64,000 nucleotides of DNA from Psychrobacillus psychrotolerans (GCF_900115805.1 NZ_FOXU01000007.1:1-64000), one strand, 5' to 3'; shown: positions 20,317 through 31,949, counted from the stretch's first letter. The notes: generated by a model from the letters alone, not told the origin. A program made the numbers and translations.

Positions 20317-20580
20317 TTAGATAATAACCGCTTTTTCTACAACTTCCAATAGGCGGAAACGTTTAGTAGCTGATAGCGGACGAGTTTCCATGATACGGAC
20401 GATATCTCCGATTTGGGCTTCGTTCTGCTCATCATGAGCTTTAAATTTCTTAGAATACTTAACACGTTTACCGTATAACTTGTGTTTTTTATGAGTTTCA
20501 ATTAAAACAGAAATTGTTTTATCCATTTTATCTGATACCACACGGCCAGTGTATACTTTGCGTTGATTACGCTCAGTCAT
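20317..20580 (-). CDS. rpsQ: 30S ribosomal protein S17
   Basis: 87 aa OB-fold protein, [28 protein letters not shown], with [20 protein letters not shown] at the end. Same length as B. subtilis S17. Confidence 0.99.
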   Translation of the reverse strand: MTERNQRKVYTGRVVSDKMDKTISVLIETHKKHKLYGKRVKYSKKFKAHDEQNEAQIGDIVRIMETRPLSATKRFRLLEVVEKAVII

Positions 20581-20598
20581 GCCAGAAAACCTCCTTTA

Positions 20599-21223
<625 letters not shown>

Positions 21224-21224
21224 A

Positions 21225-21881
21225 TTATTTGCCTCCTTCCTCAGAGTTCTTCTTAACTGGAAGGACTTCACCACGATAGATCCATACTTTAACGCCAAGC
21301 TTACCATAAGTTGTGTCAGCTTCAGCATGTGCATAATCAATGTCAGCACGTAATGTATGAAGTGGTACAGTTCCTTCGCTGTAATGTTCAGCACGAGCAA
21401 TGTCAGCGCCGCCTAAGCGTCCAGATACTTGAGTTTTAATACCTTTAGCGCCAGAACGCATTGTGCGTTGAATTGCTTGTTTTTGAGCACGACGGAAAGA
21501 TACGCGCCCTTCTAGTTGGCGTGCAATACTTTCTGCTACTAATTTAGCATCTAAGTCAGCTCGTTTTATTTCAACAATATTTATGTGTACACGTTTACCA
21601 GTTAAATCGTTCAAGTGCTTGCGAAGTGCTTCCACTTCCGTACCACCTTTACCGATTACCATACCTGGTTTAGCTGTGTGAATTGAAACATTAACACGTT
21701 TTGCAGCGCGTTCGATTTCTACAGTAGAAACAGAAGCTTCTTTCAAACGAGTTTCGATGTACTTACGGATTTTCAAGTCTTCGTGTAGTAGAGTTGCATA
21801 GTCTTTACCAGCGTACCATTTTGACTCCCAGTCACGAATGATGCCTACTCGTAATCCTATAGGATGTACTTTTTGACCCAC
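21225..21881 (-). CDS. rpsC: 30S ribosomal protein S3
   Basis: 218 aa. N-terminal KH domain ([20 protein letters not shown]) and C-terminal S3 domain ([40 protein letters not shown]). It forms the mRNA entry channel with S4 and S5. It follows rplV with a 3-nt gap. Confidence 0.99.
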   Translation of the reverse strand: MGQKVHPIGLRVGIIRDWESKWYAGKDYATLLHEDLKIRKYIETRLKEASVSTVEIERAAKRVNVSIHTAKPGMVIGKGGTEVEALRKHLNDLTGKRVHINIVEIKRADLDAKLVAESIARQLEGRVSFRRAQKQAIQRTMRSGAKGIKTQVSGRLGGADIARAEHYSEGTVPLHTLRADIDYAHAEADTTYGKLGVKVWIYRGEVLPVKKNSEEGGK

Positions 21882-21884
21882 GAA

Positions 21885-22229
21885 TTATCCCTCCTTCTTC
21901 TCTGATACCACGATTGTGATGTGGCTAGTACGTTTGTTAATAGCACTTGCACGTCCCATAGCACGTGGGCGGAAACGTTTTAATGTTGGACCTTCATCAA
22001 CAAAGACTTCAGAAACAACTAGGTTATTTACATCTAAATCATAATTGTGCTCAGCGTTGGCAACTGCGGATTTTAATACCTTTTCAACTACAGGCGATGC
22101 TGCTTTTGGAGTAAGTTTTAAAATTGCAACTGCTTCACCGATTTGCTTACCTCTGATTAAATCAACGACTAATCTTACTTTACGAGGGGCAATGCGCACT
22201 GTTTTAGCAATAGCTTTTGCTTGTGACAT
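21885..22229 (-). CDS. rplV: 50S ribosomal protein L22
   Basis: 114 aa; [23 protein letters not shown] and the beta-hairpin region [29 protein letters not shown], which lines the exit tunnel. The hairpin looks wild-type (no insertion of the kind linked to macrolide resistance). Confidence 0.99.
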   Translation of the reverse strand: MSQAKAIAKTVRIAPRKVRLVVDLIRGKQIGEAVAILKLTPKAASPVVEKVLKSAVANAEHNYDLDVNNLVVSEVFVDEGPTLKRFRPRAMGRASAINKRTSHITIVVSEKKEG

Positions 22230-22249
22230 TTTAATGACCTCCTCTCAAA

Positions 22250-22528
22250 TTAGCGTCTTGTTTTCTTATCATCAGAACCATGACTACCTATAGCGCGTGT
22301 TGGTGCAAACTCGCCAAGTTTATGACCTACCATATCTTCAGTTACGTATACAGGAACATGTTTGCGTCCGTCATATACAGCGATTGTTAACCCGATAAAA
22401 GTAGGGAAAATTGTAGAACGGCGAGACCAAGTCTTAATCACTTGTTTTTTCTCAGAGTCCTTTTGTGCATCGACCTTCTTAATTAGATGATCGTCTGCGA
22501 AAGGTCCTTTTTTCAAGCTACGACCCAT
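22250..22528 (-). CDS. rpsS: 30S ribosomal protein S19
   Basis: 92 aa, [19 protein letters not shown]...; C-terminal [21 protein letters not shown]. Same length as B. subtilis S19. Head protein that pairs with S13. Confidence 0.99.
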   Translation of the reverse strand: MGRSLKKGPFADDHLIKKVDAQKDSEKKQVIKTWSRRSTIFPTFIGLTIAVYDGRKHVPVYVTEDMVGHKLGEFAPTRAIGSHGSDDKKTRR

Positions 22529-22588
22529 GCTGAAACCTCCCTCCGTGATGACACCACGGTTCTATCTGCGAACCGTAGTAAGACCACT

Positions 22589-23419
22589 TTATTTTTTACG
22601 ACGACGAATGATAAGTTTGTCGGATTTGTTTTTCTTGTTACGAGTTTTGTATCCAAGAGTTGGTTTACCCCATGGAGACATTGGTGACTTACGACCGATT
22701 GGAGTTTTACCTTCACCACCACCATGTGGGTGATCGTTCGGGTTCATTACTGATCCACGTACAGTTGGGCGTTTACCTAACCAACGATTACGACCAGCTT
22801 TACCAATGTTCACAAGTTCGTGTTGTTCGTTTCCTACTTCACCGATAGTTGCACGGCAAACACCTAGGATTAAACGAACTTCACCAGATTGTAAACGTAC
22901 GATTACGTACTTACCTTCTTTACCAAGTAATTGAGCAGATGTACCAGCAGAACGAACTAACTGACCACCTTTACCAGGTTTCATTTCAATGTTATGGATA
23001 GTAGTACCCATTGGGATGTTTTGTAATGGAAGAGCGTTTCCTGCTTTGATATCAGCTTCTGGTCCTGACACGATTGTCATTCCCACTTCTAAGCCTTTAG
23101 GAGCTAGGATGTAACGTTTTTCCCCATCCGCATAATTAATTAATGCGATATTCGCAGTACGGTTTGGATCATATTCAATAGTAGCAACGCGTCCTGGTAT
23201 ACCATCTTTATTTCGTTTGAAATCAATGATACGGTATTGACGCTTATGTCCACCACCATGATGACGAACAGTAATTTTACCTTGATTGTTACGGCCGCCT
23301 TTACGTTTCACAGGAGCAAGTAGAGATTTCTCTGGCTTGTCAGTTGTGATTTCAGCGTAATCTAATGAAGTCATGTTACGACGTCCGTTTGTCGTTGGTT
23401 TATACTTTCTAATCGCCAT
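22589..23419 (-). CDS. rplB: 50S ribosomal protein L2
   Basis: 276 aa; [24 protein letters not shown], the [25 protein letters not shown]-like segment ([19 protein letters not shown]) and the conserved [22 protein letters not shown] region whose His is tied to peptidyltransferase-centre function. Canonical order rplC-rplD-rplW-rplB-rpsS. Confidence 0.99.
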   Translation of the reverse strand: MAIRKYKPTTNGRRNMTSLDYAEITTDKPEKSLLAPVKRKGGRNNQGKITVRHHGGGHKRQYRIIDFKRNKDGIPGRVATIEYDPNRTANIALINYADGEKRYILAPKGLEVGMTIVSGPEADIKAGNALPLQNIPMGTTIHNIEMKPGKGGQLVRSAGTSAQLLGKEGKYVIVRLQSGEVRLILGVCRATIGEVGNEQHELVNIGKAGRNRWLGKRPTVRGSVMNPNDHPHGGGEGKTPIGRKSPMSPWGKPTLGYKTRNKKNKSDKLIIRRRKK

Positions 23420-23461
23420 GTTATTCCCTCCTTCTTGATTATTAATTCCTTTTTATAAGGA

Positions 23462-23746
23462 TTAGATTTCGAATAACTCGATTTCTTTACTTTCTAGAGT
23501 TAACGTAACAATAGCTTTACGACGCTTGTTCGTATACCCACCAAATTTACCTACGCGTTTGTATTTCCCTTTGTAGTTCATGATGTTAACTTTCTCAACA
23601 TCTACTCCGAAAATTTCTTCAATTGCGTATTTAACTTGAGTTTTATTGGCACGAGTGTCCACTTCGAAAGTGTACTTTTTATCTGCCATTACTTCAGAAG
23701 AACGCTCGGTAATGACCGGACGTTTAATAATATCACGTGCTTCCAT
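23462..23746 (-). CDS. rplW: 50S ribosomal protein L23
   Basis: 94 aa; [27 protein letters not shown] and [19 protein letters not shown]. Tunnel-exit docking protein. Its ATG overlaps the rplD stop by one base, implying coupled translation. Confidence 0.99.
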   Translation of the reverse strand: MEARDIIKRPVITERSSEVMADKKYTFEVDTRANKTQVKYAIEEIFGVDVEKVNIMNYKGKYKRVGKFGGYTNKRRKAIVTLTLESKEIELFEI

Positions 23747-24369
23747 TATCCAAGCACCTCCTCTACTTTTTCTACTGCTGCTTTAGTCATTACAACTTTG
23801 TTATGACCGATTAAATCTAAAACGTTAATGCCTGTTGCAGACACTACTGTGATTCCAGGGATGTTACGAGCAGCTAATGCTACTGTTTCATCTAAATCAG
23901 CAGTTACGAATAACGCTTTTTTATCGATTGAAAGGTTAGATAACACTTTCACGAAGTCTTTTGTTTTTGGTGCATCAAATGCTAAACCTTCAAGTACTAC
24001 GATACTTTCTTCACGAGCTTTTGTTGAAAGCGCTGAAAGAAGTGCTAAACGACGTACTTTTCTAGGTAATTTGAAGCTGTAACTACGTGGAGTTGGTCCG
24101 AAAACAACACCACCACCACGCCATTGTGGAGAGCGGATAGAACCTTGACGAGCACGTCCAGTTCCTTTTTGTTTCCATGGTTTACGTCCACCACCAGCAA
24201 CTTCAGAACGGTTTTTCACTTTGTGATTACCTTGACGAAGTGAAGCGCGTTGAGAAATGATAGCGTCAAATAAGACAGATTCATTTGGTTCGATACCGAA
24301 AATTTTATCGTTCAATTCGATTTCGCCAACTGAAGTTCCTGCTTGATTGAATAATGATACTTTTGCCAT
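23746..24369 (-). CDS. rplD: 50S ribosomal protein L4
   Basis: 207 aa. The tunnel-lining loop ([25 protein letters not shown]) is intact, with no change suggesting macrolide resistance. In enterobacteria L4 regulates the S10 operon; no equivalent is established for Bacillales. Confidence 0.99.
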   Translation of the reverse strand: MAKVSLFNQAGTSVGEIELNDKIFGIEPNESVLFDAIISQRASLRQGNHKVKNRSEVAGGGRKPWKQKGTGRARQGSIRSPQWRGGGVVFGPTPRSYSFKLPRKVRRLALLSALSTKAREESIVVLEGLAFDAPKTKDFVKVLSNLSIDKKALFVTADLDETVALAARNIPGITVVSATGINVLDLIGHNKVVMTKAAVEKVEEVLG

Positions 24370-24395
24370 TCCTGTTTCCTCCTTTCTTTAGAGAA

Positions 24396-25025
24396 TTATT
24401 TCGATTTAATAGCAGCTTTAACTACTACTAATGATTTACGAGAACCAGGAACATTACCTTTTACTAATAATAGGTTACGTTCAGCATCCACTCTTACGAT
24501 TTCTAAGTTTTGGATTGTTACTGTATGTCCACCCATTTGACCAGGTAATTTCTTTTGTTTGAATACACGGTTCGGAGCAACTGGCCCCATTGAACCTGGA
24601 CGACGGTGGTAACGAGATCCATGGGCCATTGGTCCACGAGATTGTCCGTGGCGTTTAATAACACCTTGGAAACCTTTACCTTTAGTAGTACCTGTTACAT
24701 CAATTACATCGCCTTCTGTAAAACTTTCTACCTTGACTTCTTGACCAACTTCGTAATTAGCTGTATCCAAGCCGCTGAATTCGCGGATGAAGCGCTTAGG
24801 AGCAGTGCTTGCTTTAGCTACGTGCCCTTTCGCAGGTTTGTTAGAAAGCTTTTCGCGCTTGTCTTCAAAACCTAACTGAATAGCTTCGTAACCGTCTGTT
24901 TCAACTGTTTTCTTTTGAAGTACTACGTTTGGAGTAGCTTCAATAACAGTTACAGGGATTAAGTCACCGTTCTCAGCAAATACTTGCGTCATACCGATTT
25001 TTCTACCTAAGATTCCTTTGGTCAT
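24396..25025 (-). CDS. rplC: 50S ribosomal protein L3
   Basis: 209 aa; [29 protein letters not shown] and the extension [31 protein letters not shown] that reaches the peptidyltransferase centre. Second gene of the S10 cluster, 44 nt after rpsJ. Confidence 0.99.
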   Translation of the reverse strand: MTKGILGRKIGMTQVFAENGDLIPVTVIEATPNVVLQKKTVETDGYEAIQLGFEDKREKLSNKPAKGHVAKASTAPKRFIREFSGLDTANYEVGQEVKVESFTEGDVIDVTGTTKGKGFQGVIKRHGQSRGPMAHGSRYHRRPGSMGPVAPNRVFKQKKLPGQMGGHTVTIQNLEIVRVDAERNLLLVKGNVPGSRKSLVVVKAAIKSK

Positions 25026-25069
25026 CCGTCACACCTCCTATAATAATTTGTGTTTTTTATTTTTTACCA

Positions 25070-25501
<432 letters not shown>

Positions 25502-25506
25502 TCAAC

Positions 25507-25535
25507 ATTATACACATTAAAAAAATATTTCGCAA
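25507..25535 (-). promoter_or_regulatory. S10 operon promoter, proximal
   Basis: Minus strand: -35 TTGCGA (25530-25535), 17-nt spacer, perfect -10 TATAAT (25507-25512). Transcription would start near 25500. Confidence 0.8.
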
Positions 25536-25614
25536 GTGTTTTTTACGAAATTATTTTTAAAGTTATAACCGCATTACTTTTCTATAATACTTATGTTTTT
25601 CTAAGCCGTTTTCT

Positions 25615-25643
25615 AGTATATAAAATTCTAGTGAAAATAGCAA
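25615..25643 (-). promoter_or_regulatory. S10 operon promoter, distal (candidate)
   Basis: Minus strand: -35 TTGCTA (25638-25643), 17-nt spacer, -10 TATACT (25615-25620). Together with the proximal one this gives tandem promoters for a large ribosomal operon. The rest of 25513-25710 holds no gene. Confidence 0.55.
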
Positions 25644-25710
25644 CTGTTAACCATAATAATATATACGCAACACGCATACTCTTCTGCAAGCTCTTTAAAG
25701 TTACTATAAC

Positions 25711-25745
25711 AAAAAGGGGTATCTCTTCTATAGAGATATCCCTTT
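25711..25745 (-). terminator. Terminator of the YuiF-like gene
   Basis: On the minus strand GGGATATCTCT pairs with AGAGATACCCC around a short loop and runs into TTTTTG, 11 nt after the stop codon. Confidence 0.85.
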
Positions 25746-25755
25746 CTAGTTATTA

Positions 25756-27081
25756 CTATAGAACAAACACAACTGCAATCCATCCGAAAAGCACGAGCGG
25801 AATATTATATGCAACAAACGTGGGAACACAAGTATCCCATATATGGTTATGCTGTCCATCTACATTCAATCCTGCAGTTGGGCCAAGCGTTGAGTCAGAA
25901 GCAGGTGACCCGGCATCACCTAAAGCACCTGCTGTGCCTATTAATGCAATTGTTGCTAATGGACTTAATCCAAGTTCCATTGCAAGCGGTACAAAGATGG
26001 CAGCTATTATAGGGATAGTAGCAAATGATGAACCGATCCCCATCGTTACAACCAAGCCTACTATTAACATAATCAGCACTGCTATACTCACATTACCCTG
26101 TAGTAATCCCGAAGATGCTTCTACAAGACTTTCTACATGCCCCGTAGCATTAATAACCGCTGCAAATCCATTTGCTGTGATCATAACGAATCCTACAAAG
26201 GCCATCATACGCATGCCTTCAGTGAGAAGTACATCCGCTTCTTTCCTTTTTAATGCACCACTGACATAAAGGACAACGATACCAGCAAGCGCTCCGGCAA
26301 TCATAGAATCGGTTTCAACTTGAACTGTCAAAGCCGCAAGCAAAGAAATAATAGTAAAAACTATACTACTTTTCTTTACATCTACTTTTAGATCATTCAC
26401 TTCTACTTCTTGCTGCTTATAACTTCTGGGTTTCCGAAACAAAACAAATGCCATTACAAGTCCAAATACCATTCCTAGAGCTGGAACTGCCATCGCCTTA
26501 GGAATATCGCTTAAAGCTATTTCTAATCCTGATAACCCCATCTGTGTAGCAACGATGTCTTGATAAATTGCACCAAACCCGTATGGCAAAAACATATACG
26601 GGGTAATTAAACCGAAAGCTAAAATACAAGCTATCAATCTTCGATCCACTTGCAACATATTTAACACTTTTAAGATGGGTGGTACCAGTAATGGGATGAA
26701 GGCAATATGAATCGGAATTAAGTTCTGCGAGAATACAGCCATCATAAGTAACAACAAGAATACTAAAGCTTTCACTAGCCCTACTTTATTGGAGTCTCCT
26801 TTACTCTTTACTAACTTCAAGATGGCTAACACTAATAACTCAGGTATACCAGTCTTGGAGATAGCGATGGCAAAGCCTCCTAGTAACGCATAGCTAAGTG
26901 CTATGGTCGCCCCAGCTCCTAACCCACCTGTAAATGCATCAATGGTTTCCGCAACGGATAAACCGGCTGTAAGGCCTCCTACAAGGGCCCCTATAATTAA
27001 GGAGAATACTACGTTGATACGAAGTAAACTCAATACTAACATGACTATTACCGCTATTAAGACAGCATTCAATTTTACCAC
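25756..27081 (-). CDS. Na+/H+ antiporter-family transporter, YuiF-like
   Basis: 441 aa with about eleven to twelve hydrophobic segments. The two-part architecture and motifs such as GAGATIALSYALLGGFAIAISKTGIPELL, IPIHIAFIPLLVPPIL, LPYGFGAIYQ and the C-terminal TIALIGTAGALGDAGSPASDSTLGPTAGLN place it in the NhaC/Na_H_antiport group near B. subtilis YuiF (same length), a putative amino-acid/sodium transporter. The substrate is not determinable here. It is a monocistronic gene with its own promoter, palindrome and terminator, and lies between the bce module and the S10 operon, where B. subtilis has no such gene. Confidence 0.75.
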   Translation of the reverse strand: MVKLNAVLIAVIVMLVLSLLRINVVFSLIIGALVGGLTAGLSVAETIDAFTGGLGAGATIALSYALLGGFAIAISKTGIPELLVLAILKLVKSKGDSNKVGLVKALVFLLLLMMAVFSQNLIPIHIAFIPLLVPPILKVLNMLQVDRRLIACILAFGLITPYMFLPYGFGAIYQDIVATQMGLSGLEIALSDIPKAMAVPALGMVFGLVMAFVLFRKPRSYKQQEVEVNDLKVDVKKSSIVFTIISLLAALTVQVETDSMIAGALAGIVVLYVSGALKRKEADVLLTEGMRMMAFVGFVMITANGFAAVINATGHVESLVEASSGLLQGNVSIAVLIMLIVGLVVTMGIGSSFATIPIIAAIFVPLAMELGLSPLATIALIGTAGALGDAGSPASDSTLGPTAGLNVDGQHNHIWDTCVPTFVAYNIPLVLFGWIAVVFVL

Positions 27082-27114
27082 TCACTTTCACGCACTAGAT
27101 TACTAATAGGTAGA

Positions 27115-27162
27115 AGTTTATATTTTTTTAATGAAAATGTCAATAGATTATATAATAATCTA
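27115..27162 (-). promoter_or_regulatory. Promoter and candidate operator of the YuiF-like gene
   Basis: Minus strand -35 TTGACA (27138-27143), 17-nt spacer, -10 TAAACT (27115-27120). Directly upstream of the -35 is the perfect palindrome TAGATTAT-ATA-ATAATCTA (27144-27162 on the plus strand), 8-bp arms with a 3-nt centre, a plausible binding site for a dimeric regulator. Bases 27163-27267 show no gene. Confidence 0.55.
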
Positions 27163-27267
27163 AATCACTTTTAAAACTAACCTTGTCGGAATGAACAATT
27201 CTATCTCCTGAGCACAAACCTGTACTAATAAAATATTACTCATTCAATATCTATGAAAAACTCTATG

Positions 27268-27310
27268 CAAAAACAAAAGCCTGACCTCCAAATGGAAATC
27301 AAGCTTTTGT
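27268..27310 (-). terminator. Terminator of bceB
   Basis: Imperfect stem ACAAAAGCTTGATTTCC/GGAGGTCAGGCTTTTGT with an ATTT loop on the minus strand, followed by TTTTG. It starts right after the bceB stop. Confidence 0.85.
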
Positions 27311-27311
27311 A

Positions 27312-29291
27312 TTATAAGGCTGCTTCTACTACCTTTCGATAATAACCTGCTGAAAGAATCGCAAAGATGGAGTAAAGAACAATATATATACCCATTGTGA
27401 TTAATAAGGGAGCAACCAACTCGGTGCCAAATAAAATCCAACCCGATTTTACTGCAAAATAACTATGTGCTAAGCCTATTATTAATGGAAAACCGAAGTT
27501 AAACAACTGCTTACGTCGGATCCCTCTCATAATCTCATTAGTAGTAAAGCCCATTTTGCGTAAAATTTTATAGGTTCCTTTTTCTTCATCCGCCTCAGAC
27601 ATTTGTTTAAAGTACAGAATACTACCTGTAGCTATTAAAAACGCTAAGCCTAAAAATCCACTTATAAAAATGGTCATTCCAAGTGAATCTAACATATTTA
27701 TGCGATAATCTTCCTGTGATTGTACACTGACTGTGTTTGTTGCTCGATCATTACCTGGAATTGGCATTTCCACTGACACTTTATTTGCTTCAAATACTTC
27801 TTGCGCCTTTATTAATTGATTTTCTTCCTTCAAATCCATACCAACTATTTTTTGGTTCTTAGTAAGAGGGTCATTAAGTAGCTTCTGAAAATAGGTGTCT
27901 GACACTACGACTGTAAAAAAACCAAAATAGTGATAATCAGGTATTAGTCTATCCTCTATAACTTCCTTAATAAATATTTCACCTTTACCTGTAGAAGTAT
28001 TAAACTGTATAGGTTTTTGTCCTTCTATTCTTATGTTTTCTGCGCTCAAACTATCGTAACCTATTATATAACCTTCCTCTTCTTGTAATTGAAGATTAGG
28101 AAGCTTTTTTTGAATTGCCTTTAGGCTAACAACTTGTACACCTAACTCGGTGGATAAAGTTTTATCTAACGCAGCTTTCTTGATCAATAAAGTACGGACA
28201 TCTGATGGAACCGCTAGTATGTCAATATCATACCTAGTATATTGAATTCCTTCTTTATCAAATTCTCCAACCATTTCAAAACCAGTATCCTCATACATTA
28301 TAAAATCATAAGGTACTGCTTGATTCGCTACTGAGTCCGTTGAATAGTAGGAGATGTAGGTTAATGTTAATATTGCTAGCGTAGTCGCGGACAATACTGT
28401 AATAGTAGTCAGAGACATCGCATTGGCTTTCATTCGATGCATGATCGTTGATAACGATAATACATCTTGAATAGATAGCAAACCTTTTTTACTTTTTCTT
28501 ATAAGGTTTAGGATTAACGCTACCGAAAATCGAAATACAAAATAGGTTCCACCAACCGTTAAAGCAAGTATAGAAACCATTTTGAATAACAGTATATTGG
28601 CAGAAGGTAAGTTATCCAAGTCTAATAGTGTCGTCGATAAATAGTAGCCATACCCTATAGAAATCAACCCTACAAATCCTAAAAACATCTGAAAGGCATT
28701 AAACTTTTTGACCCTTTCATCTGCGACTGCGGTTGTTGTAATTAGAGCTAGTAGAGTTACTCTTTTAATTCTTATTGCGGTTTGCAAAATTACTATCAAT
28801 AAAAGTACCGAGAAAACAACTACAGTAACCATTAACGCTTCCATAGAAAATGAGAGCTCTACAAATACATCCTTTTCTACTATTTTTAAGAGTATCATTA
28901 CAAATATTCTTGAGGTAAGTAAACCTACTAATACACCAATGACAATAGCACTGAACCAAAGAATAATATTCTCAATTGCTATTAGTCTAGCCACTAAGCT
29001 TTTGGACATGCCGACTAGCTGGTATAAACCAATTTCCTTGCTCCGTCTATTCATGAAGAGCTTATTAGCATAGAGTACAAAGAAAGTTACGATAAATAAT
29101 AATAAATAGGAAGCTGCTTTTAATGCAGCTGAAGATCTACCAGTACCGATTTCATTAACGATTGCTGGATTGTACTGTAAAGTGACAAAAGAATAATATA
29201 ATGAAACACTGAATACTAAAGCAAAAACATAGAGATAATAACTCTTTATATTTTTCCTCATACTTCTTAAAACCAATTGATTAAGCGTCAT
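27312..29291 (-). CDS. bceB: BceB-type ABC transporter permease (antimicrobial peptide)
   Basis: 659 aa from ATG 29291 ([14 protein letters not shown]...); two more ATGs lie 6 and 12 nt upstream, and the true choice is open. It has the BceB layout: one N-terminal helix, an FtsX-type domain, a large extracellular segment of about 200 residues (roughly residues 320-530, [12 protein letters not shown]...), then a C-terminal FtsX domain. Such permeases bind peptide-lipid II complexes such as bacitracin-undecaprenyl pyrophosphate and pass a signal to the partner kinase. It overlaps the end of bceA and is cotranscribed with it. Confidence 0.85.
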   Translation of the reverse strand: MTLNQLVLRSMRKNIKSYYLYVFALVFSVSLYYSFVTLQYNPAIVNEIGTGRSSAALKAASYLLLFIVTFFVLYANKLFMNRRSKEIGLYQLVGMSKSLVARLIAIENIILWFSAIVIGVLVGLLTSRIFVMILLKIVEKDVFVELSFSMEALMVTVVVFSVLLLIVILQTAIRIKRVTLLALITTTAVADERVKKFNAFQMFLGFVGLISIGYGYYLSTTLLDLDNLPSANILLFKMVSILALTVGGTYFVFRFSVALILNLIRKSKKGLLSIQDVLSLSTIMHRMKANAMSLTTITVLSATTLAILTLTYISYYSTDSVANQAVPYDFIMYEDTGFEMVGEFDKEGIQYTRYDIDILAVPSDVRTLLIKKAALDKTLSTELGVQVVSLKAIQKKLPNLQLQEEEGYIIGYDSLSAENIRIEGQKPIQFNTSTGKGEIFIKEVIEDRLIPDYHYFGFFTVVVSDTYFQKLLNDPLTKNQKIVGMDLKEENQLIKAQEVFEANKVSVEMPIPGNDRATNTVSVQSQEDYRINMLDSLGMTIFISGFLGLAFLIATGSILYFKQMSEADEEKGTYKILRKMGFTTNEIMRGIRRKQLFNFGFPLIIGLAHSYFAVKSGWILFGTELVAPLLITMGIYIVLYSIFAILSAGYYRKVVEAAL

Positions 29292-30042
29292 AGCCATCAC
29301 CACTCAATACACCTTGGGTATTCATGATCTCTTGGAAAAATTGTTTGCGATCCTTGTCACCCTTATACAACTCAGAATATATCTGTCCGTCCTTTAAAAA
29401 TAGAACACGTGAGCAAAAGCTTGCCGCTACAGAGTCGTGTGTTACCATCATAATCGTGACTTTCTTTTCTTTGTTTATTTTTTCCAAATTACTTAACAAT
29501 GCAGTAGCAGATTTGGAATCTAGAGCTCCAGTTGGCTCATCTGCAAATACAATAGAAGGATTACCGACTAGTGCCCTTGCCGCAGATGTTCTTTGCTTTT
29601 GTCCACCAGATATCTCATTAGGGTATTTGTTTAATATATCTTCAATTCCTAAAAGAGCTGTAATCTCCCTTATCTTGTCCTCCCCCTCGCTCTTAGAGGT
29701 TTTTCCTACAGATAATGGAAGATAAATATTTTCTTTAACTGTTAGCGTATCCAACAAATTATAATCCTGAAAGATAAAACCAAGCTGTTCTCTTCTAAAT
29801 TTGGAAAGCTTCTGTTCTTTCATTTTTTGAAGATTATTATTGTTAATCTCAATTATTCCAGATGTAACTTTATCAATTGAAGCTAAGACATTTAATAGGG
29901 TTGTTTTCCCTGAGCCCGAAGGTCCCATAATCCCAACAAATTCCCCTTCTCGTACTTCTATGTCAATATCCTTTAACACTTCCTGAGTATTGGATTTTTT
30001 ACCAAATACTTTTTTAATCTTTCGACCTCGTAAAATAACCAT
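29281..30042 (-). CDS. bceA: BceA-type ABC transporter ATP-binding protein
   Basis: 253 aa ABC ATPase of the MacB/LolD-like class: Walker [10 protein letters not shown] (about 40-48), [12 protein letters not shown]-loop, ISGGQKQR signature, [11 protein letters not shown] Walker B, VTHD switch. The length and gene partners fit BceA, the motor of the bacitracin-type detoxification transporter. Preceded by a probable BceR operator in the bceS-bceA gap. Confidence 0.88.
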   Translation of the reverse strand: MVILRGRKIKKVFGKKSNTQEVLKDIDIEVREGEFVGIMGPSGSGKTTLLNVLASIDKVTSGIIEINNNNLQKMKEQKLSKFRREQLGFIFQDYNLLDTLTVKENIYLPLSVGKTSKSEGEDKIREITALLGIEDILNKYPNEISGGQKQRTSAARALVGNPSIVFADEPTGALDSKSATALLSNLEKINKEKKVTIMMVTHDSVAASFCSRVLFLKDGQIYSELYKGDKDRKQFFQEIMNTQGVLSGDGYDA

Positions 30043-30129
30043 GGTCTACCTCCTACCTTTTATTAACTTCATTTTACCCATTATTTCAAGATTAATCGTT
30101 CGTTTTAGGTGACAAACAAAGAAAGTAGA

Positions 30130-30143
30130 TGACATTTTCGTCA
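30130..30143 (-). promoter_or_regulatory. Probable BceR operator upstream of bceA
   Basis: Minus strand TGACGAAAATGTCA is an inverted repeat (TGAC / GTCA) that closely resembles the GTGACGAAAATGTCAC-type BceR sites known upstream of B. subtilis bceA. Its first three bases are the bceS stop codon. Downstream is a candidate -10 TAAAAT without a good -35, which fits activator-dependent initiation. Confidence 0.65.
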
Positions 30144-31172
30144 CCTACCTAGTATTTCTTGCATCTCATTTTGTATGGGGAATTGTAAGGAAAAGGTAGA
30201 ACCAACACCTATCTCCGAAGTAACGTTTATATTAATCCCAAGTTTTTCCGCAGAATTCTTAGCTAAGTATAGCCCCATTCCAGTTGAGGCAGCACTTTCT
30301 CTTCCAACCCTACCGGTAAAGGACTTTTCAAAAATTCTAGGCAAGTCCGCTTGCGATATTCCTACCCCTTCGTCTTTTATAGAAAGGACTAGATGACCCA
30401 AATTGTCTATTGTTGTACTTATATGAATTTCTTTGTGCTCTTTGCTATATTTCACAGCATTTGATACGATCTGCCTTACAATAAATGCTAGCCACTTGTG
30501 ATCAGTAAGTGTTGTTTTATCTAACCCTTCTGTTTCAAATCCAATATTCCGTTGCATACACCACGGCTTCAATTCTTTAATTTCCCGGAATATAACTTTT
30601 TGCAGATTTACTTTTTCTATAACGTTATCTTTCTCAATAAATGGTAGTCGTGTTTTATGAAGTTGTTGGTCTAATAGCATATGCATTCTAAGCCATTCTA
30701 CTTCTAGTTGTTTCTTAAGGATCGAATCTTCTACATTATCTATCATTAGCTTCATACTCGTAAGCGGTGTTTTCATCTCATGTATCCAAGAAAGGGTCTG
30801 GTCCTTTTCTTCTAGAAAAAGTATATGGGAACCATTGAGCTCATGTTTTCCTGATTGAATAATTTCTTGTATCTCATCCATCATCATCTTATCAAAAAGG
30901 GATTGTCCGTCAGGTAGTCTAGCTATAAGCTGATCGAACGTCGAATCACCACGATTGACCTTTAATACATTTTTAATAAACTTTGTTTCCCTAAAATACC
31001 TCCATAAAAAGAATACTAAAAATAAAAGTAGATTAGTACTATTCATATATAGAATAGAAGTATTAGTAAAGTTCACGTCTAATGTAAGGAGAATATTTAA
31101 CCATAGCTGTAGAAAACTAAAAAATAAAATCCAAGCTGATCGTTCTTTTATATATAATAGAAACAGCCTCAT
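30141..31172 (-). CDS. bceS: BceS-type intramembrane-sensing histidine kinase
   Basis: 343 aa. Two N-terminal transmembrane helices (about 13-31 and 46-60) with almost no extracellular loop, the hallmark of this kinase class, which senses through its ABC transporter partner. H box at His131 (HEMKTPLTSMKL), N box IVRQIVSNAVKYS, G1 DEGVGIS and G2 TGMGLYLAKN are present. Its ATG overlaps the bceR stop (ATGA). Named BceS by class; the ligand (bacitracin, lantibiotics or other) is not determinable. Confidence 0.85.
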   Translation of the reverse strand: MRLFLLYIKERSAWILFFSFLQLWLNILLTLDVNFTNTSILYMNSTNLLLFLVFFLWRYFRETKFIKNVLKVNRGDSTFDQLIARLPDGQSLFDKMMMDEIQEIIQSGKHELNGSHILFLEEKDQTLSWIHEMKTPLTSMKLMIDNVEDSILKKQLEVEWLRMHMLLDQQLHKTRLPFIEKDNVIEKVNLQKVIFREIKELKPWCMQRNIGFETEGLDKTTLTDHKWLAFIVRQIVSNAVKYSKEHKEIHISTTIDNLGHLVLSIKDEGVGISQADLPRIFEKSFTGRVGRESAASTGMGLYLAKNSAEKLGININVTSEIGVGSTFSLQFPIQNEMQEILGR

Positions 31173-31858
31173 AGCCCCTCCTTTGTTATTGCTATATAAC
31201 CTAATCCCTTTTTGGTCACGATGACTTCTTCCAACCCAATTTGCTCTAGTTTTAAGCGCAATCTATTAACGTTTACAGAAAGTGTATTGTCATTCACAAA
31301 CTTTTCGTCATCCCATAATCTTCTCATAAGCTCATCTCTTGAAACAATTTTATCTAAAGACTGAACTAACACTCTTAGGATAAACAACTCATTTTTAGTA
31401 AGTTCAACCTCTTGATCTTCTCTGGAAATAGCGCTTCTAGAATAATCAATGATAGCATTATTCCAATGGACAATATCTAATTGCTCATCCCCATAATCAT
31501 AAGTTCTTCGAAGTATTGCTTGGATTTTAGCCAATAACACTTCCATATTAAAAGGTTTTTGTACAAAATCATCTGCACCCATTTGCATTGCCATAATCAT
31601 GTCCATTGGATGATCTCTAGATGAAAGAAAAATAATAGGAACTTTCGAGTGTCGACGAATTTCTCGGCACCAATGAAAACCATCATATGCTGGAAGTTGA
31701 ATATCTATAATAACCAACTGTGGTTTCTCTTCTAAAAAAGTAGGAAGTATTTGCTGGAAATTAATTGGGCCAATTACTTCAAATGACCAATGAAGAAAAT
31801 GATCTTTTATCAAATTGAATATAGAAATATCATCTTCTATTAACAAAATTTTTTGCAT
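31169..31858 (-). CDS. bceR: BceR-type OmpR/PhoB-family response regulator
   Basis: 229 aa from ATG 31858 with AAAGGGGTG upstream. Receiver domain: acidic pair E8-D9-D10 (IEDD), phosphoacceptor Asp52 (IIDIQLP), Lys in VQKPFNM; C-terminal winged helix domain ends VIVTKKGLGYIAI. It is cotranscribed with bceS (4-nt overlap) and probably activates bceAB through the TGACGAAAATGTCA site. Confidence 0.87.
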   Translation of the reverse strand: MQKILLIEDDISIFNLIKDHFLHWSFEVIGPINFQQILPTFLEEKPQLVIIDIQLPAYDGFHWCREIRRHSKVPIIFLSSRDHPMDMIMAMQMGADDFVQKPFNMEVLLAKIQAILRRTYDYGDEQLDIVHWNNAIIDYSRSAISREDQEVELTKNELFILRVLVQSLDKIVSRDELMRRLWDDEKFVNDNTLSVNVNRLRLKLEQIGLEEVIVTKKGLGYIAITKEGL

Positions 31859-31898
31859 TTTATACACCCCTTTACTCAGTGTACACAATTTTAGGCAT

Positions 31899-31933
31899 AA
31901 AAAAAACCATCTCGTCGTCACGAGATGGTTTTT
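31899..31933 (-). terminator. Terminator of the str operon (after tuf)
   Basis: Stem ACCATCTCGT/ACGAGATGGT with a GACG-type loop, followed by a long T-tract on the minus strand (and T on the plus). It lies 15 nt after the tuf stop and closely upstream of bceR, so the bceR promoter must lie within or very near it. Confidence 0.9.
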
Positions 31934-31949
31934 ATATAAGAATTATAGA

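Noticed and set aside
21224-21400. 59-codon N-terminal extension of L16
   Set aside because: It lies within rpsC in another frame; ATG 21223 has a strong ribosome binding site and gives the family length.
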